Source: Pisaster brevispinus
Taxonomy: Eukaryota; Echinodermata; Asteroidea; Forcipulatida; Asteriidae
Length of the DNA stretch: 64,000 nucleotides
Assembly: GCA_023634235.1 (NCBI GenBank)
Contig: JAMKCF010000015.1
Span: forward strand, 1,837,698-1,901,697
Reading direction: 5' to 3'
Shown: positions 49,334 to 62,760 of the stretch, in pieces
How the letters are laid out: each line of letters opens with the position of its first letter
How positions within the stretch are numbered: position 1 is the stretch's first letter
The notes under the pieces: model-generated
Told to the model about the DNA's origin: nothing
Databases searched by the model: none
The model's input: only the letters and a program-made list of their open reading frames with translations
Program-made: the position numbers and the translations under genes

Positions 49334-52300
49334 GACGAGCGAAGACATCTCCAACCTCGTGCACTTCAGTACAGCACAGGTGTCCCCCCCCCCACAGTAA
49401 CATGATCACTTTATGGAGCATTTTTAGGTACAATTTTATCAAACATGGCCCCCTGGAACAAGCCTCAAATCCCAGGGGAAGGGGGAGGGGGTGCGAACAA
49501 GACTTTCAGTCATGGGGGGGGAAAAGGTGCACCTACGCGGTATACATTTCCGCCTTCGAGCTAGGGTGGGTGCAGAAATGCGTGCTTCCAGTTTTGGAAA
49601 TCCCCAATAATCAGTTTTATTTTGAGGTGCTAAGTGGGTTGTCTCCTCGGGGGACACTTCGCACAAAGTGAGGGTGAATTAAATCTCTAAGCTCTGATAT
49701 TTAAAGACTTAAACAACTCCAGCCTGAGGTTCAGGTGTAGCCGGGAAGTTATCAAATTGGCCGCAGAAGCGAAACAAAAAAGCCACCATAGACGAAATAA
49801 CAAAATAAAGAAACATTTAAGACACTACAAAAGTTACTAAACTCACTGAACACAGAAGCACAATAAGTCATCTGAAAAAACCCATTTGCAATCGTTTTGA
49901 TGTAAACTTTCCACTCAATTAATTTCCTGACAGAATTGGAACTAAATCAAAACAGAGACTTCAACATGTATTTTGTCCAGGCCGAAAGACACAGCCTCAT
50001 CCCGATGGTGCAGTTGCACCATTTCACGGAGAATGTTTCGCGATGCACAACATCGCCCGCGAAATTTAGTGGGTTATACTCCTGCCAATGCCAGTACCGT
50101 CCTGTGTGAGACAGTACTGTGCACGCAGCGACCGTTCAACCGCCCAGTACCTATACTGTCAAAAAACGTCAGTTTCTTGCTGGAATACCAATGATTTCGA
50201 ATGGTAAAAGTTGTATGTGCAAATCGTCAATTCGTTTCATTGGCCACCTGTGAATCCCTTGCATTCCTTCGCCAATTGCCAGCAATTTGTATCACTAGCT
50301 CCCCCCCAGGCATGTCCTGCCGGGACCTAATGCCGCAGTTCGGGTTGGATTTCTCATCGCCTTGGCAATCCCTCGCGGAAGGCTGATCTTTTTAAGGCAT
50401 TCTGTCTAAATATAAGAACAGTCTGCACCCGGTATGTGATGTCATCAATGAGACTTATTAAATATTGACCTTCAGTGAGTTCAGTTTATTAATGTGTTTG
50501 ATGTTTCAACAAAAAATGCTTGAAATTTTGAAACAAATTCTTTTTGACTCGGTGCTGTTGATCATCATATTTTTTTCTCCACATATTTCTCAGCATTAAC
50601 ATCATAAAGAGGGCAGGTATGTTTATTTTAGAAGCTGCAGAGGGGAGAAAAATAACAACTGAGCATGGACTTGTTCCCCTAATACAAATGCTATATTCAA
50701 TGCTGGATTCAAACCTTGGAAAGAGAAGGCAGTAGTAATATGAAATTTGAAACTCCAATCACCTCAGGTATACACCTGGATACAGAGAAGCAATTTATGG
50801 CGAAGTGCATGCCATGGCACAAGCACCGTGTACAGAACTTATAGACTAAAGGATTCGAACCACCATGATGATGACTCAACTACCGGTGCACAGAGCTTGG
50901 CCATGAACACCTTTGATTATAACCCATAGGCAACCTTTTTTGTATTCGTAAAAAAAAGAGTCACGGTCATTGATGTAGGGTTTACAATATTGGTTATCTC
51001 TCCACAAGGAAATGTGGCCACTGAGCGGAAAACTTTCCCCTGTACCACAGGAAAAAAAGCATCCTGGTTTCCATGGAAGTCCAGCTGACCGGGCTCCAGT
51101 CCTAGAAATGCTGGCCTCAGCACTCTCCACAAAAGGTACTACTACTATCAGTTTGATAACAAAAAACACCTCGGACCTTAAATCTTCTGTAGTACCACTG
51201 ATGCAATTTCTGATTTACTAATAACAGGAATGTTTCCAACTGCGTTGTGACAACTGATAATTTGTTGTTTCTGCCTGCCGTGCTTATTGGCTTGGTGGTT
51301 TATTGTTTTTTGGATGTTCGGTGGCGGGTAGGGGTGGGATTCCCGCAGGTGGCCACCATTGGGGGTGGCATTCCAATGGGTACAGGGAGCTGGGTATACA
51401 ATGGGTGAGCTGAGAACCCAGGCCCTCTGGAGGCAATGTCTGGTGACGAAAACCATTGACGTTATCAATCTTCGTCTTTGCAGGGTACCTTTCTATATTT
51501 ATCGTCGGCCTTGACTTTGCTGGTCCGTTAAACCTTGAGACGAGGTTTGGAATGCGCCTCTCGCGTGAGTGAATCCGCCAACACAAACACCCTCGATTCA
51601 ACAAGGGCTAAAAACCATTTTCATTAGTATTGACATTGTCAAAACAGCCAGAAAGTCATACAATGGAGTTATAGGATGTCGGGTGTAAACAGGAACAAAC
51701 GTCTGTCGTTTCCCAAGGTGATGAAGAATCAGGATAGATATCATGTCACCCCGACGATCTTGAATTTTGAGATATCTCTGCCTATAGATGATCGGAAGAT
51801 GTTCACAGGGTTTCGGAAGCCGTGGCGTCGAGTCGCTGTAGACATCGGAAGGCTCACGCTACCCAATGCTGGATAGTATTTCCCTTGGGTTTGGAATCAG
51901 AACGTGGCCTCTTAAAATCAGGTCACCAAAAATCCATTCAAAAAAATCGTTTCAATTCTTTGTTTCAGTCGAGACACTATTTGCTAAAGTGGTGTTTAAG
52001 TATTAAAGTTTAATGCCCAGACGGTCAGATTTGGAGCCATCGAGGATGGGTTTACATTAAGCGTGTACAAGTACTTCAAGAACAAAAACGGGCGCTAGTA
52101 CTGGCACCAAAGACAAGTTCAAATCAACTGGACGAAACAAACTACCGGGAGGCCCCAATCACAAAATCCTGGCTACGAAGGTGAAGAATACTGTGTACCA
52201 TCTTACTTTACAACCATCTCTATAGCCACCAGCCAACCGCACCTGTTCTTCATTGCGATTAACTTCAGTTCCACCCCTCCTCATCCAGCCAGGCCCACTC

Positions 52301-52834
52301 ATTCATCTCGAAGAGCCAGCCTCCCCCAGACACCCCCTCATACATTACACCATTATTACACCCAACCTCATGAACAAACGCTGCCACCTACATGCCAATC
52401 CACATTCATAAAACAATTCCTCACATAAAACTCACACGCGAATCCCCCAAAAAAGAAAATAACTATCTTTAGGAAATCTAACAGCCATACACCCCCGAAG
52501 AGGTTTTTCTCCGGGAAAAAAAATAAAGGTGTGCCACCACATGTCTCTCACTGTTGATTACTTCAGACTGATGACAAATTACTGCCTTGTTTACTACTTT
52601 CGGAACCATTTCATTACACTGTACTGCCACTCCAGCAACACAGTCAAGGTTGTCTGTTGAAACTGGGAATTGAAAGACACAACATTGATTCTTACACTGC
52701 CACTTCCAGCATTTCCAATTCTCTTAGTCTTGAAGAAACTCTTTCGGGTATTTAAGCGAACTTCAATAACACCGTATTGGTGATCTCTTTAGAAAGAAAA
52801 TGCTGTTCCAAACGAGCCGATTGTTTATTTCCCC
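49334..52834. other. No gene seen
   Basis: Moderately GC-varied sequence without splice-bounded open frames I would defend. Confidence 0.55.
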
Positions 52835-52871
52835 GACGTTTCGACAAGCGCCTTCTAAATGTCGTCAAGAG
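52835..52871 (-). ncRNA. Hammerhead-like motif 5
   Basis: Minus strand: CCUC, UUGACGA (one change from CUGANGA), a 19-base stem II region, GAAACGUC, then GGGG. CCUC/GGGG can pair as stem I. Confidence 0.35.
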
Positions 52872-53523
52872 GCAATTTCTTTCTACTGGCGCAACAATCA
52901 TGACATACGTGACCTTCTTTTAGCGACATTTGCTTAAAAAATTTGTTGCAATTTCCATTTGCAAAGAATTTGAAAAAGCTACAGTTCAACTGGTTAGATT
53001 CACCACATATGTTTAGTTGAAATAAAACATCACTTCTTTTCTAAATAAAAATAAGTGTTGAAATTAAACTGTGTAAACTTTTCGCCGGATTTACATACCA
53101 GACATGACGGTCGAGTTCTGATTTCTGCCCTTGGTACTATTGACCTCTGAGCTCAGTGTTTCATAAAACCATTTCCTTCAGGGAAATTCTTGGTCCCAAA
53201 TGTCCTTTTATTAATGACTGATGGGAGAGTGTGTACACGAACCTTCTGTCGAACATCACAGAGCCGTTAAGCAGAAAATAGTTCATGTCTCATGATAGAC
53301 TTAATTCAGGAGGGCACCAGTCGCAAAGAAACCATACTGCATTATACTTTAGTTGGTAACCGGTCTTAGCGAGTTTCTGCGCTGAGATTTGTTCGTATAA
53401 AAACATGAAATGAGTTTTACCAAGGAATGCGTTGAGAACCCGTTCAGCTTGTTAGAAATAATCCCCATTAAAGAATGAAACAAGTTTCAAATTCTCTTTG
53501 CAAGGAAAAAAAGTTAATGATCT

Positions 53524-53560
53524 GACGTTTAGACCCGTAGAAGAGTCTTTCTCGAAGGCT
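53524..53560 (-). ncRNA. Hammerhead-like motif 2, inside a short insertion
   Basis: Same family as 45841-45880: GCCUUCGAGAAAGACUC, a loop, GGGUC, then UAAACGUC (core GAA changed to UAA, so not expected to be active). It sits within a 63-bp insertion flanked by perfect 10-bp direct repeats TTCTCTTTGC at 53492-53501 and 53565-53574. Confidence 0.45.
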
Positions 53561-54146
53561 AAAGTTCTCTTTGCTTTGTGTTTTACTATTAGAACCAAAC
53601 AAACACGATTGATGAACTGCTCGGAGACACGATCGAAAGAACGAAGGTTGCAGTTCGGCCACCCGATATCTGGTCAATTACTGGATGCGTTAAACGTTAT
53701 GTATAATAAGAGATCATGTGCGTCAACATGGTCAGTTTCTCGCAGAGATTCATGAAGCGACCTTTGTAAAAGTTCAGCCTCTTCAACTTTTGATCTTAAA
53801 CGAGTTCTAAAAAACTCTTAAGCTATGATGAAGAAGAACGACAGGTGAGCGATCGAGATGATGTTCGTGAAAGTTCAAGTATATAATATAACTCTAATGG
53901 ACAGGTGTTAAGACAAATCAAAATAACTGAGGGGCCATCGAACAAATTTAATTACATTGTACTGTTAAGCCTTCCAGATTATGCTTAAGCTTTCAGCTAT
54001 AAAAACTAATTGCAGTTGTAAGTGATGTTTGAAGCTTTGCACGGTGTGGGAAAAATAAGAAGTAACTGTAACGAGTAAACTTGCGGGAACAACCATGTTT
54101 AAATCTCTTTTGGGATGAGCGTTGGCTCTGAAAAGATTGTGGTCTC

Positions 54147-54181
54147 GACGTTTCGAACAGTATACTCTGCCTGTCTTCAGG
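54147..54181 (-). ncRNA. Hammerhead-like motif 3
   Basis: Minus strand: CUGAAGA (fits CUGANGA), 19 bases, then GAAACGUC followed by GAGACC. Only two adjacent stem I pairs are visible, and stem II is poor. Confidence 0.35.
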
Positions 54182-56844
54182 ATAATTGCAATTGTCTTGA
54201 AAATGACATGAACAGTGGAGTATTGATAAAAAAATATATATAAAAAGTAATGAATTGGTTATAACTTGTAAAAAGACTTGGCGATATTTTGAATGAGCAC
54301 AAGGCCAAGACTAGGGACAACAGAGGTCACGGCCTCAGTGTCTTCCCGGTAAATATTATAGATAGCAGAATTTTAATTGATAATTAATTGTTAATTACTG
54401 CAACATCTTTCTCAGAGCAATACTCAACATTTGGTTGGACCGTCCCTCAAATTCATTATGACCTCACACTGAGAGTGCACTTAGACATGAAAAACAAACT
54501 TTTAAGTGTCAGTGAAAATCATGGAACGACGTTCTCATCGCTACATCAATAACACATCGAAAGGAGGTTTGCTACAAGTTGCTATACTGTAAAGTGAGTA
54601 AATTTGTAGCAACAAAAGTGACAATGTTGTTATTTCACCATGCATCAACAAACCCAGCCGCGTCCTGACCCATCCCGCTGAGCACCACACTACCTGAAGA
54701 ATAGAATGCTGTCGGGAAGAGTGTTTCACCGATCAATGCAAATTATTATTTTTTTGAAGGAATTGAGTTGGCAAAATACGGAACAGCTGGGTGTATTTAA
54801 CTAGAAATTAATTACAGCAGTTGAAGTTTTTTTTTTAAAGGAGTTTCGCCATAGGCTTTTATAGCATCACTTTATAACTGTCACTTCCTGTGTGTGTGTT
54901 TTGGTGTTTTTTTTTTCACTCCAACCACCGAGACGATAACAGTTTTTATTCCAGATTGTGGTTTTGGTCTCTTGAAGTCTTCGGGCACTCAGTAAGCGGT
55001 CGAGACTTCCAAGAAGAAGACCCATTATCTATAATTTTCCATCTTGTTTATCGGCTCAGCGGGATACTACGTTCGCTGTTTCAATCTAAATTGATTTAAA
55101 GGATAGAGTATTTATGAGATTTGTGATTTATGGAAAAGCCAGCGCTCAGTTGATGCCCTGCAAAACATTTACCTGCTTGTTTTGTTAATTGTGTAAATTG
55201 ATTTTCAGAACACAACAACAACAACAACCTGATTCTGTTGACCTGAAGGCCTGTTCTGAAACATAATAGGACGGCTGCCTGTAGTGGGCCAGGATTCTTT
55301 TGTCTCAAAGGGGTTTAAGGTTTGGAAAATGAAACAGAAAGCAACAACAAATACGTCCCTTGTGCAGTGGTCTCGACGTGACGCGGATGCGGGCCAATCT
55401 AAACGCCCCCTGCCCCCTTCCCCGGTCGTATAACCCCTTCAAAAACAACTGCAAGGTTACTCCGATGACAGGGGGGGGGGGGCCACAATAACAAGACATC
55501 GCACAACCGTTAGTCGCTCAACCCCCGTAAATAAGAACAATGTAAGCCTCTAGCCCCTTCCCAAGTCTCCTCTCGCACTAATTTTACTTTGTATAGGCAG
55601 ACCAAACAAGACAAAAGTGGACAAACACAACTCCCTCCACTTATAAACTCTCAACTTAAAGCTTACCCCCCCTCTATCGACCACGCCTCCCCGTTCCCTT
55701 CTCAATAACAACAGCCTCAGAGTTTGTAAGAACTCATGAGCGAACCAGTTGCGAGGCCTCTCCAACGTGGATCCACCTGTTGTTATACAACCATCTTCAC
55801 CCACCTTCGCCCCCCTTCTGTACCCCTCATCATTTACCTACCCACAGCTGTCCCTAATCTGGTGCAATTGACCTTGTCATTCACAAAGGAAAATATTAAT
55901 TCCTTATTGATACAAAGCAGACAGTGGGAAATTCCTTTAGGAGTTTCATTTCAGACTAACATAATGTACAAACGGTACAAACCTTAATTGTCTGAAAGTA
56001 CCGTACTAATTAAACACACATGACGCACAATGACATCGGTGTTCTTAAAGAAATTTTTGAAAGCATTTTTTTTCTCCAAATGCCACGTCAAATCCAAGCT
56101 AGACCAATCAGCTCCGTAAGTTGCAGGAGAACTTGTGGAATTTCGCAACAAACTGTTATAAGGAATAACTTTGGAAAATGTTCCCTTTCCTTATCTCAAA
56201 ACAGGAAATTATTTCCGTCAATGAGAAAAGAGCTTACCTCGTCTGCTTCATTAACAAAAAGTTTTTTAACAAAAGGGTCTTTTATACGCCTCATCTTTAA
56301 AGATATTTTAAGCCGATTCCCTTTTTGTCAAAGTAAATGTTGGTGCACACCTGCGCGTATCCGCTAGCCTTAATGAAAATAGACATCGAAAACATCCAAA
56401 CCTTATATTGAGCGGTATACAAGATGCCTTGACACAACGTGGTAATGACACACTTTCTTGCCATAACCCACCTCCCTTGAGTTTTATCTCAGACGTCCCT
56501 TGAGATATGTGTCAGGCTTCCACAGCGGCATTATGCACTTATCCAGAGAACTTTGATCTATACTCAAACGGGCTATTGATTCCAGTTTATATCCCGAGCA
56601 TGGACCCATCGGGGGAGAATGTAGAAGTTTTCATCAAGATCAGGAATTAGGGAGGAAAGTTAGTTTGAAACAAGTTCTCAAAGTGTAGGCGTTCTTAAGC
56701 TGTAATGAATATATGCAAGACCTTTGTCAGTGCGTGGGCACTACAAATCTCAGAAGAAACGTGAGCAGGTTCATTTTTTTGTTTTTTTTAAATATCGGGT
56801 TAATCAAAATCGAATCACCGAGGGGAAATTTATCAGTAACAGCC
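54182..56844. other. No gene seen
   Basis: A 19-codon minus frame ending near 56234 at GTAAGC could be an exon by chance. No domain or phase partner found. Confidence 0.55.
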
Positions 56845-57220
56845 GATCGGGTGAGAAGTACATGCATACCCAAATGGAGGTATTTTAAGGGACAATGATC
56901 CTCGATCGAGTGAGAAGTATATCCAAATGAAGGTATTTTTTTAAGGGACAAAGATTCTCGATCGGGTGGATACCCAAATGGGGGTATTTTTTTTTTAGGG
57001 ACAATGATTCTCGATCGGGTGAGAGGTAAATGGAAGTATTTTTTTTAAGAGACAATGATTCTCGACTGGGTGAGAAGAATATCCGAGTGGAGGTATTCTT
57101 TAAGGGACAATTATTCTCGATCGGGTGAGCGGTATATCCAAATGAAGATATTTCGTGAAGGGACAATGATTCTCAATCAAGTGAAAAGTACATTCAAGTG
57201 GGGGTAGTTTTGAGGACAAC
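56845..57220. repeat. Minisatellite, 51-59 bp x 7
   Basis: Units begin at 56845, 56904, 56960, 57013, 57064, 57119 and 57175. Each has GATCGGGTGAGAAG, a variable ATATCCAAATG-GAGGTATTT region with a T-run of changing length, and AAGGGACAATGATTCTC. Length changes lie mainly in the T-run. Confidence 0.95.
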
Positions 57221-60200
57221 GACCCTTTGAGCAGACACAAGACCAGGCCAATGTTCCCCATACATATCGATATGTTAAACATGATGATGTTGGACTGTAG
57301 TGGATTACGAATCAGTAAAAAAACCTGCCCTGGACACGGTGCATGGTAATAAACTTGGCGTCACATTAACCCTCTCAGTGGATGAAGACTGTGAGTAATA
57401 AATCTCCTCGCAGCTTACAAAACTCAGAATCAAACCATAGAGACACTGCTCAGTCATAATTTAATTTCCAGGACATCAAAAGAGCTTCCCTGAAATTCAA
57501 GATAGAATGTATTTATATTCCAAGAACTATAAACCAATACAAGGTCATTTTTGTACCCGTTCACTGAACACACGTTTCGCTTTATCAAAAAATAAAAAAT
57601 TTAAAAAATCAAATCAAATCAATAACGACAAAATAAACACCACCAGCAAGCAAACAAACACCCGGTGCAGAGTTTGTCATCTACCCGCATAAATAATCAA
57701 ACAATATCCCAGCATGAAAAATGAAAACAAAATTTCAACATTGTTTTGAAAAAAAATTTCAAATGCAGTAAGACCACATACAATTTTCCACGCCATAATT
57801 TCCATCATTGCCAAGGGGGGTTGTTATTTCAATGTCTGGTCTCGGCACTCAATCCTCATTGCCACGCTTCATTTAATAGTCTAACAGACTTGTCACACCC
57901 AGCGTGTCTCAGATCTTTTTTAGACACAAGTTCCTTTTAAAATATCGAATAGTAAACACGACAGGGCAGAGTAGATCAACGTTAACAACGCTTGAATTGG
58001 CATGCTCGGTCACTCGTCACAAACCCAGTTCCCTCCGGTGGTTCCGGAGAGACAGTAATCCGGGCACCGCCATTTTGTATTTTCTTGCACAAAAACAGTC
58101 CAACCAAACCGAGGCCCGAACATGAACTGGTTCCTTTTAAATAAGCTAATGATAAAACCATTAATTTATTCTAGGAACCCAACATGATACGAGCGCAGAG
58201 CAAGGACCAGATATGAGGTATGACTTAAAAGTACTTCATAGAGTTGCTCCCAGTCGGTTTACATCCTTATCCCAAAACATGCTATATAAAAGGAGCCCGT
58301 TAAATGAAATACAGTAGAAAATGAAGTTCGGTTGGTTACTTCAAAAACTGTTCTAAGCAAAGTTATTTCTGCTTAGCGTCGATGGGACACTGGCCTCAGC
58401 CCAGAGCCCTCAGCGGGGAGTTAACCCCAAGTAACCGGGCCTGTCATACCAAAACTGGACACGAGCGGAAAAAACATCTACAATTTAAAATCCCACCCTG
58501 TTTGAATTTCAGATGACATGTTTTTATTTCAAAGTTCACAGACGTAAGAGCTCCCCGCTGAAAAAATGAAGAACAAAAATTACTTCAGCAATTTGATTAT
58601 TTTGTCATCTTTGTAGGGGAGTACAGAAACAAACCCAGAAGGGCTTACTGAATCTACGAATACTTCTTATAAATTAAATCTCTAAACATTGTTTTAACCC
58701 CACAGGACAGTAAAAACAAGTTGACAGTTATTATTGAACGTTTCCGAAAGAAAAAAACCCATCAGAAATGCAACTCAATGACCATAAACCCTCAACAATA
58801 TTCTCACTGTTGTTTTAATATTACTACAAATTCCACACAATAATGCAATGAAAACAGGGTCAAAATGCTTCTCAAAATAAGACACTCTTGACAGAAGGAA
58901 TCGTGGTCCATTTTTGTTTTTTCATGGTAGAGATTTCTGAACGCTATCCCTGAGTTGGCGAACTCGCGCAGCATGCTTGGCATACCGTCGCCAAGTTAAG
59001 TCAGACTCGGCTCGATGCCTCACCTGCATAATAAATCATCGGTTTATTCTCGGCGGTTTTGTCAAGCGGACGGCTGGGCCGTTTCGTCCCTAACAAACGG
59101 CCGGCCGTTCGTCCCTCACAATCGGTCGCCCGTCCCGCACCAAAACATTTTTTTTAAATGATGCACTGCTCGGGTATGTCAACTGCCACTGAGTCCTTTA
59201 AAATCCTACTCGGAAAAAAATAATAATATATGATTCATGGGTGGAGATTATGATGTGAACATATGGGAATGCGGAAGGCAAGTTTACATACATAGCTTGC
59301 ACATACCGAACTTCACCTTCAGCCAATTGTAAAAACAACTGTCATCTATTTAAGGTATTGAACTCAATGATCAGCATCGTCTCCCTCGGGACTTTTCGTC
59401 TATCGACGGCAGAAATACCTTTGCTGTGTGGAGTGAGTGCCAAAAGTTTATGCCGGCTTGTACAATTTTTTTTATGAATTGAGGCGCGTTCAGGACAGTT
59501 CTTTTGGCTTTAAACATTATACTGGACAAACGATTTGACCAATTTATGCAGTTTTTACAATTCAATTTGCAACTTCAATTATTAATGAACCAACAATCTA
59601 GAGGGGGTAAATATGATGCTACGGAAATGATATATTAATTATTATATAAACTGATATATTTATATTAACTGTGGTTCTTAAAACACACCCGCTATTAAAC
59701 AACTTGACGTTTCAATCGGAATGCCCGAGTGGTCTTCAGGGGGACAAAACTAAATGCAAACTTGTATGTGGTGTTCCAGCGTGGCGGAAAGTTGCCAAGA
59801 CGCGTGTGGCTGTAAAAATGTGGATAATTGAAACACAATAACGATGCTAGACTGACTCTCCAATAGTTCAGATGTCGATGTAAACATTGTGGATAACCCC
59901 TATCAGTGCCTGCCAGTGTTTTATCAACCCAGTTATCATTCCTAAGTCGTTGGTCATCAAGTCAGACCACGTTGATATAATTATGAATCTAACAGCTAAG
60001 GTTATAATGATTAATCGAGTAAGCTCTTACATCCGATGCGTAGACTAACATCACTCGACTGCTTATGTTAAAGGGGTAACAGTTTCGACTGCGTCTTAAA
60101 TTGTGGCCCACCGCTTTCTGGGAACAATCCGCGTGTGGGTGCTCAACCTTTGACCCAGACTCTTGACCTCAGCTGCATAAATAATGAGCTGTACAGCCAA

Positions 60201-62247
60201 TCATGTGATGGCTAACAGTACATGTAGTCCCATAGGATTTTGCTGTACAGAGTTTTGAACCACTACAAGCTGTTTGAGGACAAGTAGTCGGCGCACCAAA
60301 TTTTGTTCAGGAAAACCCGAATATACATGTACATGCCACCTTTAACTGAAACTGTGACCCTATAAAGTTGCCTGCGTAAAGATAAAGGACACTGTACCAG
60401 AGTCATTGATTAAAAAACACAGGAGCTTCTATGCAGCAACAAGAGTTTTTTGTGTGGACGGGGCAAATCGAATTCAAACCAAGTATGAAGCCAACAGGCT
60501 GTGTTGAGCGATTCTACGGCTACTCTTTCCGCAGAAACATTCATCTGCAAAATTAATGCACAGTCACAAAATTGTTTAAATATGTGAAGGATTCAAGCTT
60601 TCTATGTAATCCTTGCCATTGATTGAAGACGTTGTTCTCAAGATCATCAGGAGGGCCCTGGTGGTCCCATGACGAGAAGAGGCAGAGGGGGGGGGGCGGC
60701 GGCTTACAAGAACTCTGGTCGTTTGTCCACTGGTCTGGGTCTCAAGACTCAGTGGCTAAATTGACTTCGGACACGAGGTTGTTCCTGGTATGGAAGTCTT
60801 TAGAGTCCACAGTCTAGACGTGGTTATTCTTTCTGTATCAAAAACCACCAGATTCTCACCCGCTAAAAAAGAAAGGGTTAATAAAAAACGATCGTTGATC
60901 ACTGAAAAAATGGTAAGCATTCGTATATTTTCTATAACACAGTACTTGAATTTCATTGCGTAGAAACTTGCGCCTGTTTTTAACAGACACTACCCCCCTG
61001 TGCACCCTCATGACGAATGAGTGTTTCACCTTCAGGGCTACCCCCTTCCTTCATGTCAAAGAAGAACATCCCAGTTGGGTAGCCCCTTCCCCCCCTTTGA
61101 TTTGACTCGTCATAACAAGCTACCAGGTACCCCTCCGAATAGTTTGACAAGACGTCAAATAGTTACACCTATAGCTGGGTTTCATTCCAATCTGATTTCT
61201 TTACCCAATGGGTACCTTTCAAAAAAACAAGATTGCAAGATTCCAATACCACCTTTGGCTACACCTCTTCATTTTTGCTTTGCCTGCCGGGACTTTTTCT
61301 TCAAAGATTATACAACGTAGCAAGTCCTTGCACCTCTAGCCCCCCCCCCCCCCGCACCCCCACCCCTTCATTCCTGCCAGGTATCTCATAAAAATGGGGT
61401 TATCATTCCAGGTCTTAAACACCTTTGGGGTACCCCTTCCCCTTCCACTCCGATTGGCCTGCAAGGACTTTTCTTTAATAAGGAGATTACAACACCTATC
61501 GGGTCACCCCCTTACTTTCTTCCTGTCTACCTCTAGCTTTCTCTTGGCAATATGGATGACATTAGTTGCGGCTGGCTTAAAAAACCAGGGACCCGTAAAA
61601 CATAATAACACGGAGGAATTGTGCCCACCACGACACTCAAAACTCAAACAGCATACCTGGAGAAAACAAAATTCATAAGAAAGGATCAAAGTTGGCCCCC
61701 GAAGTCGTAAAGACCCATTCAACAAGATCAGCGCAACCTTTACTGTGTGAAAAACCGTGACTGTCTCCTTCTGATCGGAGTAACCTTGGAATCAATTTTG
61801 AAACTGCTCCAGATCTTAGATCATCTTAACTTCAACACTTCAAGATAACCCCAAAGGAAACGATGAGAACTTAATTTTCACTTCTTACTTCTCGTTGAGT
61901 GACGCGCAAACATCAGCAAAAACTCCCCCTCCCACCAGAAAGAAAAAAAAAGTTCACTAATGTCTTATAATACCAAGTCAAAGTAGCACTGACAATTTCC
62001 ACAGCGTATGCAGGATGCAGATAGCGCCGGTCTTCCGTTCCCGTCATATGAATCAACATATTTTCCAATAAACCCCCTTTCCAAGATGTGCTCGGGAAGA
62101 CACACTAAAAAGTCAGACGTCAAACATCCATCAAAACAAAAAAATTAAAATATGATTTTAATGACTGGCGATCACTTTGTCGCTCTGACACCATTTTTGG
62201 CAATGTTGACTTTACTTGACTGTGTAACCTTCCTTGTACTTTCAAAA
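57221..62247. other. No gene seen
   Basis: Includes a C14 run (61340-61353) and hammerhead-like motif 4. Short frames lack splice context. Confidence 0.55.
59706..59740 (-). ncRNA. Hammerhead-like motif 4
   Basis: Minus strand: CUGAAGA, then CCACUCGGGCAUUCCGAUU with a UCGG/CCGA hairpin, then GAAACGUC. Both core boxes are canonical, but stem I is weak. Confidence 0.35.
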
Positions 62248-62460
62248 GTTGGTACACCTCGTTCGGGGTAAAACATGGATGACCAAGTTGGAACACCTCG
62301 TTCAGGGTAAAACACTGAGTGACTTTGACCAAGTTGGAACACCTCGTTCAGGGTAAAACACTGGGTGACTTTGACCAAGTTGGAACACCTCGTTCGGGGT
62401 AAAACACTGAGTGACTTTGACCAAGTTGGAACACCTTGTTCGGGGTAAAACACAGAGTGA
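62248..62460. repeat. Minisatellite, 46 bp x 4.6
   Basis: Units start at 62248 (shortened, 39 bp), 62287, 62333, 62379 and 62425. Core GTTGGAACACCTCGTTC, then GGGGTAAAACACTGAGTGAC. Units differ at only a few positions, so the expansion looks recent. Confidence 0.95.
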
Positions 62461-62746
62461 TGCCAAAAACGGTTGTTTTTATGACAACATCAGCTCTCCC
62501 CAGTTTGTGAATTATTGCATTGCACTTGTATGTCTCTCCTGAAAAAAGTGGATCATAGCATAAATAAGAACCGCCCACGGACAAGGGACACCTAATATCC
62601 CTATCAAGTTGGTACATCTGTTAACGTCACTATTTATCACCGTCTTGGTACTAGGATTTGAAGGTTGCTTATGCCACGACAGCCGAACCGAGTTGAGGAC
62701 TATACAACAAAATAGACCCTCTTGCATATGACGTCACAAGCTCAAA

Positions 62747-62760
62747 CAGCGCCCTCACTG
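62747..62760 (-). promoter_or_regulatory. CTCF-like motif (weak)
   Basis: Minus strand CAGTGAGGGCGCTG. Partial match to the CTCF core, about 200 bp from the unassigned exon. Confidence 0.25.

Noticed and set aside
56234..56300. Minus-strand ATG frame MRRIKDPFVKKLF ending at GTAAGC
   Set aside because: Ends in phase 0, so it cannot join Ig exon A, and no other partner is visible.
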